From a virus: DNA of 21,076 bases. A model generated the notes under the pieces. The model did no database searches. It was not told the DNA's origin and saw only the letters and a list, made by a program, of their open reading frames with translations. The translations under genes were made by a program, and so were the position numbers. Location: the IMG/VR virus record IMGVR_UViG_3300001450_000415, positions 1-21,076 of that record; one strand, 5' to 3'. How positions within the stretch are numbered: the stretch's first letter is position 1; each line of letters opens with the position of its first letter. This document shows, in pieces, positions 14,097 through 21,076 of the stretch.

Positions 14097-14711
14097 TTAC
14101 CTTCTTGCCATTAAACTTTCAGGGGTTTCAGTTTCTTCAGGTGCTTCTTCAGCTACTGGAGGAGATAGGAGACTTTCTTCAGGCTCAGAAGTTTCTTCAA
14201 GAGTTTCAGGGAGGTCTTCCATCTTTTCTTGCATTGCAGGTGTCAGCATTCCTGCGGGAACTGCACCAGTTGACGCGGCCCCTTTAAGCTGTTTAAGCTG
14301 ATCTTCTTTAAAATTTACTCCAAAAACTTCTTCGTCATCTTCATCATCTTCGTCAATAACAATATCTAAATCTAATCTTTCTGCAAGGGCAATAATCATA
14401 TAAGCTACAGGCTCTACCATCATTAACATTAGATCTGGATTATATGCACCATCTTGAAACTCTTGAAATAAAATCATTTGAGTTATTTGTAAAACAGGAA
14501 TGCCGTCATCAACAGCTTCCATTATAGGAACATATACTTTTGGCTCAATAAGTTTTATAAACATGTCTTCGCTTGCCGCATGTACAGAAGTAAACCTAGG
14601 TGCTTTTTCAAAAGGCGCACGTTCTTCAGGATTAGCAGTTAAAGATTGACCGGGAATTGGACGATTAGATGAACTCCTTACATTTTGTACTTCTTCTTCA
14701 AATGTAGCCAT
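14097..14711 (-). CDS. 204-aa acidic-tailed marine phage structural-type protein
   Basis: A 204-residue protein with RPIPGQSLTANPEERAPFEK near the N-terminus (residues ~17-36), a helical middle with EAVDDGIPVLQITQMILFQE, then a cluster of Asp/Glu (DEDDEDDEEVF) and a long Pro/Glu-rich, disordered C-terminus ending PESLMARR. The RPIPGQSLT motif followed by a P-rich segment and a helical domain is one I recall from virion-associated proteins of marine phages; the exact role is not known to me. A GAGGTGG site precedes the ATG and it is two bases after the 370-aa gene. The acidic run could make it a partner of the basic N-terminus of the adjacent 642-aa protein, which is speculation. Confidence 0.8.
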   Translation of the reverse strand: MATFEEEVQNVRSSSNRPIPGQSLTANPEERAPFEKAPRFTSVHAASEDMFIKLIEPKVYVPIMEAVDDGIPVLQITQMILFQEFQDGAYNPDLMLMMVEPVAYMIIALAERLDLDIVIDEDDEDDEEVFGVNFKEDQLKQLKGAASTGAVPAGMLTPAMQEKMEDLPETLEETSEPEESLLSPPVAEEAPEETETPESLMARR

Positions 14712-14713
14712 GA

Positions 14714-15826
14714 TTAAATACCACCTCTATATGCTATTTGTTGAGCTTCTGTTCGCCTAAAGTTTGCTGTTTCTTGTTCAGCATTATATACAAGAGCGGG
14801 GTGTCCAAACATTCCTTGAAGTCCTGCTTGCATATCTTGTTGTATTGCCCCTGTGTTCATAAGCATTGAATCTGCTCCTGTTCCAACTTCTGTAAACTGA
14901 GCAGGAGAACTACTGTAGTTTGTTATCTGTGCGGCTTGCGGCCCTGTTCCTGTTATTTGAGCGGCAAGTCCACTAATTCCTTGATCTACAAAGTCTTCAC
15001 CTTTGTCTCTTGCAAACTTTTCTATTGTCCCCATACTTGTTGTAGAAACAGGAACAGTAGTTGATTTTTCTGCTAATAAAGAAGGAGACTTAGTTAAGTC
15101 TGTTGTACCCATAGCTTTAGATATAGAAGGATCAATTGACATTTCAGGATCTATTGCAAAAGGATCTATAGATCCATCAGCTAGTTTCGGAGCATCAAAA
15201 TCTGTTGCCTGTATTTTTTCTGCTAGTGTTTGTTCTGTTGATCGAAAAGAACCTCCTTTAGCTATATCATCATCTACCATTTTTGAAATTTTAGAAAAAT
15301 CTGTAGTTAAATTTTGAAACTTAGACGTACTTCCAAAACTTTTAGAAAGTGCAGTAGCATCACCAGTAGTTCCAGAACTAAAGAAATTATCAGCCGCATT
15401 TGTAAACATGTCGCCTTTAAATCCTAGTTTCTTACCTGCGGTTTTTGCAAAGTTACCTAAAGTTTCAGTTATGCCTTGAGTAATATTGCTAAATACGTTT
15501 TTAACAGTAGCTATTTTATTACCTACCCAAACAGCGGCTTTACCTGCGGCTACGCCTACTGAGCCTAAAGCGCCTCCTAAAAGACCTGAAGCAGGAATTG
15601 CGGCGGCTGTTACAGTTGCTCCACCAACTCCTGCAACCGTGGCCGCTGTACCTGCCGTACCTAGCAAAGCATTTCCAATTCCCGGTAAAACAAACATCAT
15701 AGCTAGTTGGCCTACAATGCCAATCTTACCCATAAATTTGCCAAACTTTTTAAAGGCGCTTTTAATACCCTTGCCTATTTTTTTAACAATTTTTTTAATA
15801 GGTTTTAAAAAACTAAAAAATCCCAT
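14714..15826 (-). CDS. 370-aa membrane-active-looking virion protein
   Basis: The first ~35 residues are cationic and amphipathic (FLKPIKKIVKKIGKGIKSAF, then KKFGKFMGKIG), followed by a hydrophobic Gly/Ala-rich block to about residue 115 (LPGIGNALLGTAGTAATVAG; IPASGLLGGALGSVGVAAG). The rest is Ser/Thr/Asp-rich and probably flexible, with a conserved-looking tail (YNAEQETANFRRTEAQQIAY). No catalytic motif is visible. Size, order and composition suit an ejection protein that inserts in the cell envelope when the virion delivers DNA, or a tail protein. AAGGAG lies eight bases before the ATG and the gap to the preceding gene is 13 bases. I do not recognise a named family. Confidence 0.8.
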   Translation of the reverse strand: MGFFSFLKPIKKIVKKIGKGIKSAFKKFGKFMGKIGIVGQLAMMFVLPGIGNALLGTAGTAATVAGVGGATVTAAAIPASGLLGGALGSVGVAAGKAAVWVGNKIATVKNVFSNITQGITETLGNFAKTAGKKLGFKGDMFTNAADNFFSSGTTGDATALSKSFGSTSKFQNLTTDFSKISKMVDDDIAKGGSFRSTEQTLAEKIQATDFDAPKLADGSIDPFAIDPEMSIDPSISKAMGTTDLTKSPSLLAEKSTTVPVSTTSMGTIEKFARDKGEDFVDQGISGLAAQITGTGPQAAQITNYSSSPAQFTEVGTGADSMLMNTGAIQQDMQAGLQGMFGHPALVYNAEQETANFRRTEAQQIAYRGGI

Positions 15827-15839
15827 CTATACTACTCCT

Positions 15840-18800
15840 TTATCCAAATACACCTTTAACTAAATTAACTAACGTAGAAGAACCTGAAGAGTTTTTACCG
15901 CCCCCTGCACCTGCTTCGTTTCCTATAGCTGTTGCGTACAACGTAGCTTTACGCTGTTCTTCATTTTCATAAGACTGCCGTACATAAGCCGCTTCATCTC
16001 TTAGCTGTTGCCACATCTGACTTTGATCCATTGACGATAAACCAAAAGCGTTCTGAACATTCTGCTGATTAGCGGCGTTAGCGGCGGCAGTGTCTGCTGA
16101 GTTAGCTTGCCTACGCCAGTTTACATTAGATTGCTCAACGGCCTGTGCATTCGCGGCATTCCAAGTATCGCGCTGATTATCAATAGAAGCATTAAACTTA
16201 CTTATATCTGCTTCAAGCTGTGCAGTTAAAGAATCAGCCTGTAGTTGATTACCTGCTTCAATAGCGGCTTGGCGATTAGCCTCAGTAACATTAAAAGACT
16301 CCATAGCATTAAGTGCGCTTGTATTAAACTGCTTCATGTTATTAGATTGACTAATCATAAACTGATCTATCTGGTTCTGAGAAGTAGCACCAAATTGTTT
16401 TGCGGCGTTTTGCGCGGCTTGATCAGATAACAAAGCTTGTTGTGCTATCTGCTGATCCATTACAACCGCTTGTTGACGATTGCTTAGATTAGCCATATCT
16501 TTAGCTAAGAAGTTTTTAGCGTTCTCTACAGATACACGAGTCCTTGCATCAGCATTAGCTAGATCTGTTTGAGCTATTAGCGAAGCATTAGAAAGGGCTG
16601 TCTGCTGATCGGCACTAAACTTTGTAGCCGTCATAGTCTGCATAAACTTACTGTTAGCTATTTCCATTTGTTGCTCGTTGCTCATTTTACTCATATCAAA
16701 GTTAGCATTCATTTGAGCATTAAACATTCCTGCTGACTGCTCGTTGCTAAGATTTGCTAGGCCCATAGCCTGTGCAAGCTGTGCGTTAACCTGTCCTGCC
16801 GCCATTTTCTTTTCGTAGACTTGAAGCTGTTGAACATTCTCAGCAGACATAGAAGCCATATCAGCTTGACTCTGTGAGCTAAGGTTAGCTAGGTTTATCT
16901 TCTCTTCCATAGAGAGGTTAGCCATATCAGCATTTTGTTTAAGCTGTTCGTTCTGCGACATAACCTGAACAAAAGTATTAAGCTCTTGAGTTCTGCCTCT
17001 GTTAGCTTCAGTAAAGTTAGCGGCATCTACATTTGAACGCTCTTGAAGATTCGCAAGCTCCATCTGTTGCTCGTTACCTAAGTTAGCCAAGTCCATTTGC
17101 TGAGCCATAGCCGCGTTAGTTTTGCGGAAGTCCACTAAGACATTTAAGTTTGCAAGGCGCGTCTGTTGTTCTGCGCTCATGTTTGCACGAGAAGTAGTGT
17201 TCTTTTCTGCAAGTTCAGATAGTTCTACTTTTAACTTAGAATCTAAATTAACTTCTTCCATGCGTGAAGTTAGTTCTGCTTGGCGTGTAGCCCGTGCAAC
17301 TTTCTGATTCAGTTCTTGCATCCTAAACTGATTGTCTGCTGTAAAGTTTGAAGAATCTTCTCTAGACTTTTCAGCTAAGTTAGCTAGTTCCATCTGCTGT
17401 TCGTTAGATAAATTAGCTAATTCCATTTGCTGTGCAAAATTAGCATCAGTTTTACGGAAGTCTATAAGAGTGTTAATGTTCTGCATTCTTTCTGTTTGTT
17501 CTGCGGTCATTGTATCTTTAGCGGCGGCATTTTGTTCAGACAAGTTTTGCATTTCAATCTGTAATGCAGGGCCAAGATTAGCTTTTGTCATGTCTTGCTC
17601 TAGTTCTGCTGTACGCATAACCTTAGCTATTTGAGCGTTGTACGTAGCTAAACGCGATTGCTGATCAGCCGTCATGTTCTGCGACCCTGCGGCATTTAGA
17701 GCTTGCAAGTTTGCCAAGTCTGCTTGTGCGCCAGTGTTTAAGTTAGCCATAGCAGTTTGCTGACGCTGGGAAGACTCTTGTTGTGCGCGTTGCTGAGCCA
17801 TCTGTGCGTTAGTTAAGTTTGTTTCTTGTTGCTGTTGAGCAGTCGTCATTACAGCTTGTTGATCAAACGTGCCTTGCTGTAATTTAATCTGCTGTGCCAT
17901 GTCTGCTGTCTGAGATGCGGCAGTCTGACGGTTAGAAAGATTCTGCATCCGTACTTGCATAGTGTTCTGAGCAGTAGAAAGGTTAGCTTGTTGTTCGTTG
18001 CTAAGGTTTTGTTGCGCTCTAGCCTGTAGTGCTGTTGCATTGCTTTGTGCTATTGGTAACGCGCTCTGAATGATAGCGTTAAACAAAGCATCACGACCTA
18101 CAGTAGAAGCACTTAAACCTCTCTGAGCCATCTTAGCTTCCATAGCCGCTACAGCAGGTCTAGCCCACGCAGGAGTCTCGCCATCTTCCATGCCCGCTAA
18201 TAAGCTTTCCATCTGTGTAGAAACTAATGCTTCTTTTGGAAGTGCCGCAATAGCCGCAACAGTTTGAGGATCAGCGCCTGAGTCTAGCTGAGCTTCTACA
18301 GTTGCAGGGTCTTGAGCAATAGCCGCTGTAACTTCAGGAGAAACATCTGCAACAACTGCCATCATGTCTGCGGCGGCGGCGTTACGTGCTTGACCTATTA
18401 CTGCATCAAACTTAGCGGCGGCGGCTGTAGGGATACCACCAATCTGCGAGGCATCTCCTTTAGGCGCGTCACCTGTAATAGCTTGTCGGCCTTCTAAGTC
18501 TACAGAAGGCCCAGTGCCTAGTTCAGTAGCTTTTCTAGTTTTTGCTTCGCCTACTTGAGCTTCACTTTCTGCGGCTTTTTCATACGCAGGTATAGCATCT
18601 ATTTCTGTGTTGCCGCCCTGTGGCGTATAATCTGCGCCATAAGTTTCTGCTCTAGCCGCTGTCTCTTCAGGAGCTTCTCCCATTCTAGGCGTATATCCTT
18701 TTTGTGCGGCATCGCCTGATTGGACTTTACGCTGAACCATAGCTTCGCTGTAAGCTTTAAGCGCGTCTGTAGGATCAAGCCCACGTTTTTCAGCATCTAA

Positions 18801-20579
18801 TCTAATTTCATCAACCTTAGATTGCGGTATTGTTACGCCGTCACTTATAGTTACTTGAGGCTCGTCTACTGTTGAAGTATCAAAACCGTAGTCTGAATCA
18901 TCTCTAGCGGCTGTAGCATAATCTTTATACTCTGGTCTATCAGCAAATGTTCCTTTGGCGGCTTCTTCAGCGGCGGTATCACGTTGAGTTTCTCCTGCTT
19001 GAGAAATGTCATCTACTTGACCTGCTTCTGCTTTAGTTGGATCACCCTCAAATTGAGCCGCGTCAGTTGCGTCCATTTCGCCTTCAGTAGTTGTCGCCTT
19101 GTAAGTTGTTGCGTCTCTTGAAGTTGTATTAAATTCCATGTTGTTAGCGGCTTCAAGACCTTTAAGGAAATCCATGTCACTAAAGAAAGCAGGAAACGGC
19201 GCTTCGCTACCTTGCTTGTTGTTTACGCCCCACTCTCTAAGTTCTTTTCTTTGTGAATCAGTTAAATCAGGATACTGATCTACAAGTTTATCGGCCCACT
19301 GCTCAGCCTCTGGGACAACTCCTGCAACTTCGGCCTGACTTGCCCTTCCTTGTTCGGCTGTAAGCGTGTCTGCGGTCACTGTGCTTGATGTAGCGTCTGT
19401 AGCATCACCAAGCTTTTGAATGTCTTCATCGCCTGTTACGGTTCCTGCGGGTGCTGTGCCATCTTCACTTAGTATTGTGTCTGCTGTCATTTGGTCTAAG
19501 GTTGTTACAGGAGCATCATATGTTACGCCTCTAGGCGCTCCAGTGCTTGTCTTACCTTCAATGGTGACTCCACCCATTGTGTCGGATGCAGGGGCTTGAT
19601 CGTCTTGGCCGCCACCGCCTTGATTACCGCCTTGATTACCGCCTTGATTACCGCCACCGCCTCGATTACCACCATTACCGTTGTTTTCTTGTGTTCCTTC
19701 CGCGTTCGGATTATATCCTCCTCCGTAGTCTTCAGCAAGTTTAGCTAACTGAGCAGGAGTAAGTCCTGTAAAACCACTACCCATCATGCTTTGTTGTGCT
19801 ACATTTTGAGACTGTTGGGATTGAGGCATAGAAGCCCGTTGTGCTACATCTTGAGACCGTTGATTTGTTTGAGAACCTGCGTCCTGTTTGGCGGCATCAG
19901 CGTTTGTTTGAGAAGCTCTACGAAAGTTAGCTGTGTCTCCCGTGCTTTTCTTTTCTTGATTAAACTGTGAGCCAAGCAAGTCTTTTAAATTTGCAAGATT
20001 AGAAGTTCCCTTCGGTGTGTACTGCGCGTTTTTTATTGTTTCGCTTTCTTGTAAAGCGTTTTGTTGTTGGAGTTGTCTTTGTTGTAAAACGTTCCGCTGA
20101 GGATCAAGCATATCCTCTTGCGTAGCAGGTCTTCCCATGCTTGGTGGAGCAATGCTTTCATTAGAGATTGGGGTTTGATTTCCAAGCAGAGTTTCTCTTC
20201 CACCGCCTCCAAGCTGTTGCTCTATATTAGGAACTGTAGGTTGGTTTCCAATAGGTCGGCCTCTTCCACCGCCTGTTGAGCGAGAAGGTTCTGGAAGCTT
20301 AATATCTTTAGGATTCTTCATTCCACCAACTCTAACAGGATCAGCAAACAAACTAGGTTTAGGCTTAGGTAAAGGAGTAGGCTTACCTCCTATTTTTGTA
20401 GGCTTTTGATCAGAAACTTTTAAAGGCTCTAGCGCCGATTTTATTTGCTTTAGTTCTTGTACAGGCTGAGCGGCTTTTCGCGCAGGAGGATTTCCTCTTC
20501 TACCACCCCTAGCATATTGCTTACGTTTCAGAGTCTCCAAAGACTTATTAGCGGTTTTCTTATTTCCTTTTTTACTCAT
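15840..20579 (-). CDS. 1579-aa repetitive coiled-coil virion protein
   Basis: A very large protein in clear segments: a basic, Pro/Lys-rich head (1-~110); a Gln/Asn/Gly-rich low-complexity region including GGNQ repeats (~110-330); an Asp/Thr/Ala-rich acidic region (~330-740); a short ordered part (ETPAWARPAVAAMEAKMAQR, GRDALFNAIIQSALPIAQSN); then a long Gln/Asn/Ala-rich helical domain built from ANLSNEQQ-type units (~850-1400), including an exact 55-residue periodicity; and an Ala/Asn/Gln-rich C-terminus with WQQLRDEAAYVRQSYENEEQ near the end. Repetitive proteins with NLSNEQQ units are, from memory, structural proteins in marine phages. A long fibrous or internal-core role is likely. The ATG lies inside the end of the preceding tiny gene, with GGTAGGAT upstream. 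No enzyme domain is seen. Confidence 0.85.
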   Translation of the reverse strand: MSKKGNKKTANKSLETLKRKQYARGGRRGNPPARKAAQPVQELKQIKSALEPLKVSDQKPTKIGGKPTPLPKPKPSLFADPVRVGGMKNPKDIKLPEPSRSTGGGRGRPIGNQPTVPNIEQQLGGGGRETLLGNQTPISNESIAPPSMGRPATQEDMLDPQRNVLQQRQLQQQNALQESETIKNAQYTPKGTSNLANLKDLLGSQFNQEKKSTGDTANFRRASQTNADAAKQDAGSQTNQRSQDVAQRASMPQSQQSQNVAQQSMMGSGFTGLTPAQLAKLAEDYGGGYNPNAEGTQENNGNGGNRGGGGNQGGNQGGNQGGGGQDDQAPASDTMGGVTIEGKTSTGAPRGVTYDAPVTTLDQMTADTILSEDGTAPAGTVTGDEDIQKLGDATDATSSTVTADTLTAEQGRASQAEVAGVVPEAEQWADKLVDQYPDLTDSQRKELREWGVNNKQGSEAPFPAFFSDMDFLKGLEAANNMEFNTTSRDATTYKATTTEGEMDATDAAQFEGDPTKAEAGQVDDISQAGETQRDTAAEEAAKGTFADRPEYKDYATAARDDSDYGFDTSTVDEPQVTISDGVTIPQSKVDEIRLDAEKRGLDPTDALKAYSEAMVQRKVQSGDAAQKGYTPRMGEAPEETAARAETYGADYTPQGGNTEIDAIPAYEKAAESEAQVGEAKTRKATELGTGPSVDLEGRQAITGDAPKGDASQIGGIPTAAAAKFDAVIGQARNAAAADMMAVVADVSPEVTAAIAQDPATVEAQLDSGADPQTVAAIAALPKEALVSTQMESLLAGMEDGETPAWARPAVAAMEAKMAQRGLSASTVGRDALFNAIIQSALPIAQSNATALQARAQQNLSNEQQANLSTAQNTMQVRMQNLSNRQTAASQTADMAQQIKLQQGTFDQQAVMTTAQQQQETNLTNAQMAQQRAQQESSQRQQTAMANLNTGAQADLANLQALNAAGSQNMTADQQSRLATYNAQIAKVMRTAELEQDMTKANLGPALQIEMQNLSEQNAAAKDTMTAEQTERMQNINTLIDFRKTDANFAQQMELANLSNEQQMELANLAEKSREDSSNFTADNQFRMQELNQKVARATRQAELTSRMEEVNLDSKLKVELSELAEKNTTSRANMSAEQQTRLANLNVLVDFRKTNAAMAQQMDLANLGNEQQMELANLQERSNVDAANFTEANRGRTQELNTFVQVMSQNEQLKQNADMANLSMEEKINLANLSSQSQADMASMSAENVQQLQVYEKKMAAGQVNAQLAQAMGLANLSNEQSAGMFNAQMNANFDMSKMSNEQQMEIANSKFMQTMTATKFSADQQTALSNASLIAQTDLANADARTRVSVENAKNFLAKDMANLSNRQQAVVMDQQIAQQALLSDQAAQNAAKQFGATSQNQIDQFMISQSNNMKQFNTSALNAMESFNVTEANRQAAIEAGNQLQADSLTAQLEADISKFNASIDNQRDTWNAANAQAVEQSNVNWRRQANSADTAAANAANQQNVQNAFGLSSMDQSQMWQQLRDEAAYVRQSYENEEQRKATLYATAIGNEAGAGGGKNSSGSSTLVNLVKGVFG
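16686..17675 (-). repeat. Three 110-residue (two 55-residue halves) hendecad repeats
   Basis: Residues 969-1078, 1079-1188 and 1189-1298 of the 1579-aa protein align without gaps. Each starts (M/F)T-(A/E)-x-(Q/N)-x-x-R and has at position 56 M-(T/S)-AE-(Q/N). The first two share DFRKT at 72 and NEQQMELANL at 91; the third has NLSNEQ at the same place. Each 55-residue half is five 11-residue units (for example MELANLSNEQQ). Confidence 0.85.
19619..19654 (-). repeat. 12-bp tandem repeat (x3) encoding GGNQ
   Basis: The plus strand reads CTTGATTACCGC three times in perfect tandem, encoding Gly-Gly-Asn-Gln repeats in the disordered region of the 1579-aa protein. Degenerate copies flank it on both sides (about 19606-19690). 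It is a likely site of slippage and length variation. Confidence 0.95.
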
Positions 20580-20748
20580 CTTTTATCCTACCTTTTTTAA
20601 TAAGCTTTTGAACGGTGTCTGTTTCATAAATCCTAATGCCTAACCACACTATAGTAAACAGAGAAGCGATAGGCGGTAGCCAACTAAGCATAGTTAGTAC
20701 TCCTGTGCTTGCGGCGGCTACGTCAATTACATCTTTTGTTTCTTGCAT
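20572..20748 (-). CDS. 58-aa single-TM small phage protein
   Basis: This ORF encodes 58 residues: MQETKDVIDVAAASTGVLTM, then a hydrophobic segment LSWLPPIASLFTIVWLGIRI, then a charged tail YETDTVQKLIKKGRIKDE. One membrane segment, a helix-breaking WLPPIASL, and the IRIYET-x-TVQ tail are features I remember from small proteins of marine phages, where they are sometimes called holin-like. Its stop lies 8 bases inside the 1579-aa gene, which implies translational coupling. An AGAGG site precedes it by about ten bases. Whether it acts in lysis or virion assembly is unknown; its place far from the 3TM holin and next to structural genes argues for assembly or a virion component. Confidence 0.75.
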   Translation of the reverse strand: MQETKDVIDVAAASTGVLTMLSWLPPIASLFTIVWLGIRIYETDTVQKLIKKGRIKDE

Positions 20749-20763
20749 AGTGTGGGTGCCTCT

Positions 20764-20925
20764 TTAGTTTTTAGCTTTGTTGCCAAGGAACGCGAATTGT
20801 TCTAAAACTTTATAAGCTTTAGCAACCCATATATCGTCCTTTGGGGTTTCAGTGTAGTTGCATACTACTGAGGCTATCGAAATTAATGATGTTGCTAATA
20901 CGTAAGCATCTATTAAATAGCTCAT
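20764..20925 (-). CDS. 53-aa small phage protein with N-terminal hydrophobic segment
   Basis: The product is 53 residues, MSYLIDAYVLATSLISIASV followed by VCNYTETPKDDIWVAKAYKV and LEQFAFLGNKAKN. The first half is one membrane-like segment; the motif VCNYT-x-TPKDD followed by a helix with LE-x-x-A is one I recall from marine phages, always unassigned. Its ATG overlaps the TGA of the gene before it (ATGA at 20925-20922), and the next gene begins 15 bases after its stop. No strong ribosome-binding site is visible, consistent with reading by coupling from the upstream gene. Function is unknown. Confidence 0.75.
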   Translation of the reverse strand: MSYLIDAYVLATSLISIASVVCNYTETPKDDIWVAKAYKVLEQFAFLGNKAKN

Positions 20926-21074
20926 GATGCTGTATATCCGTTACCTGCGCTAACTGCTGAGTCAGTAGCGGTAAAGCTTTCACTGCCCCAATCGCTTTTA
21001 GCTTTCATGAGTACAAGGTGTGCTACGTTTCTATCAACACAGTCCTGTCGATCTTCTTTTGGCTCATCTGCCAT
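20922..21074 (-). CDS. 50-aa small phage protein near the window edge
   Basis: A 50-residue ORF whose ATG is two bases from the window edge, so an earlier start is possible but not visible. It begins MADEPKEDRQDCVDRNVAHL, continues VLMKAKSDWGSESFTATDSA and ends VSAGNGYTAS. The D-C-x-x-RN-x-x-HL-x-x-M-x-x-x-x-W motif is familiar to me from short phage proteins without function. It overlaps the next gene by ATGA. There is no membrane segment. It probably forms one translational unit with the two tiny genes that follow. Confidence 0.7.
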   Translation of the reverse strand: MADEPKEDRQDCVDRNVAHLVLMKAKSDWGSESFTATDSAVSAGNGYTAS

Positions 21075-21076
21075 AG

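Noticed and set aside
17849-18040. Minus-strand 63-residue ORF inside the 1579-aa gene, and similar nested plus-strand ORFs at 17122-17634 and 18312-18497
   Set aside because: No ribosome-binding site or recognisable protein features; they arise from the repetitive codon use of the long gene.
19606-19690. Short tandem repeat as a CRISPR array
   Set aside because: Units are 12 bp without unique spacers and lie in frame within a coding region.
19523-19738. Minus-strand 71-residue ORF with IKAV repeats
   Set aside because: It is the GGNQ tandem repeat of the 1579-aa gene read in another frame.
1-21076. Bacterial genomic island or chromosome fragment instead of phage
   Set aside because: csgGF, iscU, FecR and cyclase alone would fit a bacterium, but they are embedded in one strand with a lysin-holin pair, giant virion-type genes and tiny coupled phage-type ORFs, with no housekeeping genes on the same strand. 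I cannot exclude a prophage.
1-21076. tRNA genes, integrase, attachment sites
   Set aside because: None seen; gaps between genes are too short for a tRNA except 3745-3842, which has no cloverleaf-like sequence.

Overview
The window is the late/structural half of a marine tailed-phage genome, or a contig of one. From about 526 to the right edge every gene lies on the minus strand, with spacing near zero or start/stop overlaps. Only the left edge (1-529) is on the plus strand. The evidence for a phage is a run of very large repetitive or Ala/Gly-rich virion-type proteins, a T4-lysozyme-like domain fused to the end of a 1533-residue protein, a 3TM holin, and many tiny ORFs of types I remember from marine phages. 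I found no terminase, capsid, portal, polymerase, integrase or tRNA, so tail type and lifestyle cannot be settled. The giant internal-protein-like genes with a built-in lysozyme suggest a podovirus-like ejection apparatus. A host with an ISC iron-sulfur system is suggested by an IscU that reads like the gamma-/betaproteobacterial protein.

Layout, left to right: the C-terminus of an adenosylcobalamin-dependent (class II) ribonucleotide reductase and a small overlapping ORF (+). Then, on the minus strand and best read from right to left: three tiny ORFs (21074-20572); a 1579-aa repeat protein; a 370-aa membrane-active-looking protein; a 204-aa acidic-tailed protein; a 642-aa unknown; a 1533-aa protein ending in a GH24 lysozyme domain; a 3TM holin; a 95-aa one-TM/coiled-coil protein; csgF; csgG; a curlin-like secreted protein; a FecR-domain protein; a 27-codon leader ORF; a CHASE2-class III nucleotidyl cyclase; iscU; four tiny Lys-rich proteins; and a 51-aa membrane protein whose stop codon interlocks with that of the plus-strand gene.

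The unusual part is 1571-6830. A curli-type outer-membrane secretion pair (CsgF, CsgG) is followed by a candidate secreted amyloid-like substrate, a FecR protein whose C-terminus itself looks curlin-like, and a membrane cyclase with a periplasmic CHASE2 sensor. All sit directly behind the lysin/holin genes. This looks like a complete surface or secretion and second-messenger module carried by a virus. csgGF alone I recall as reported in some marine phages; the fuller set is what deserves attention. The cyclase also has a striking start problem: the best-placed initiation codon is ATA, preceded by a leader ORF that ends in an in-frame amber codon and by a candidate sigma70-type promoter.

All functions are read from sequence patterns and remembered families; no database search was run.
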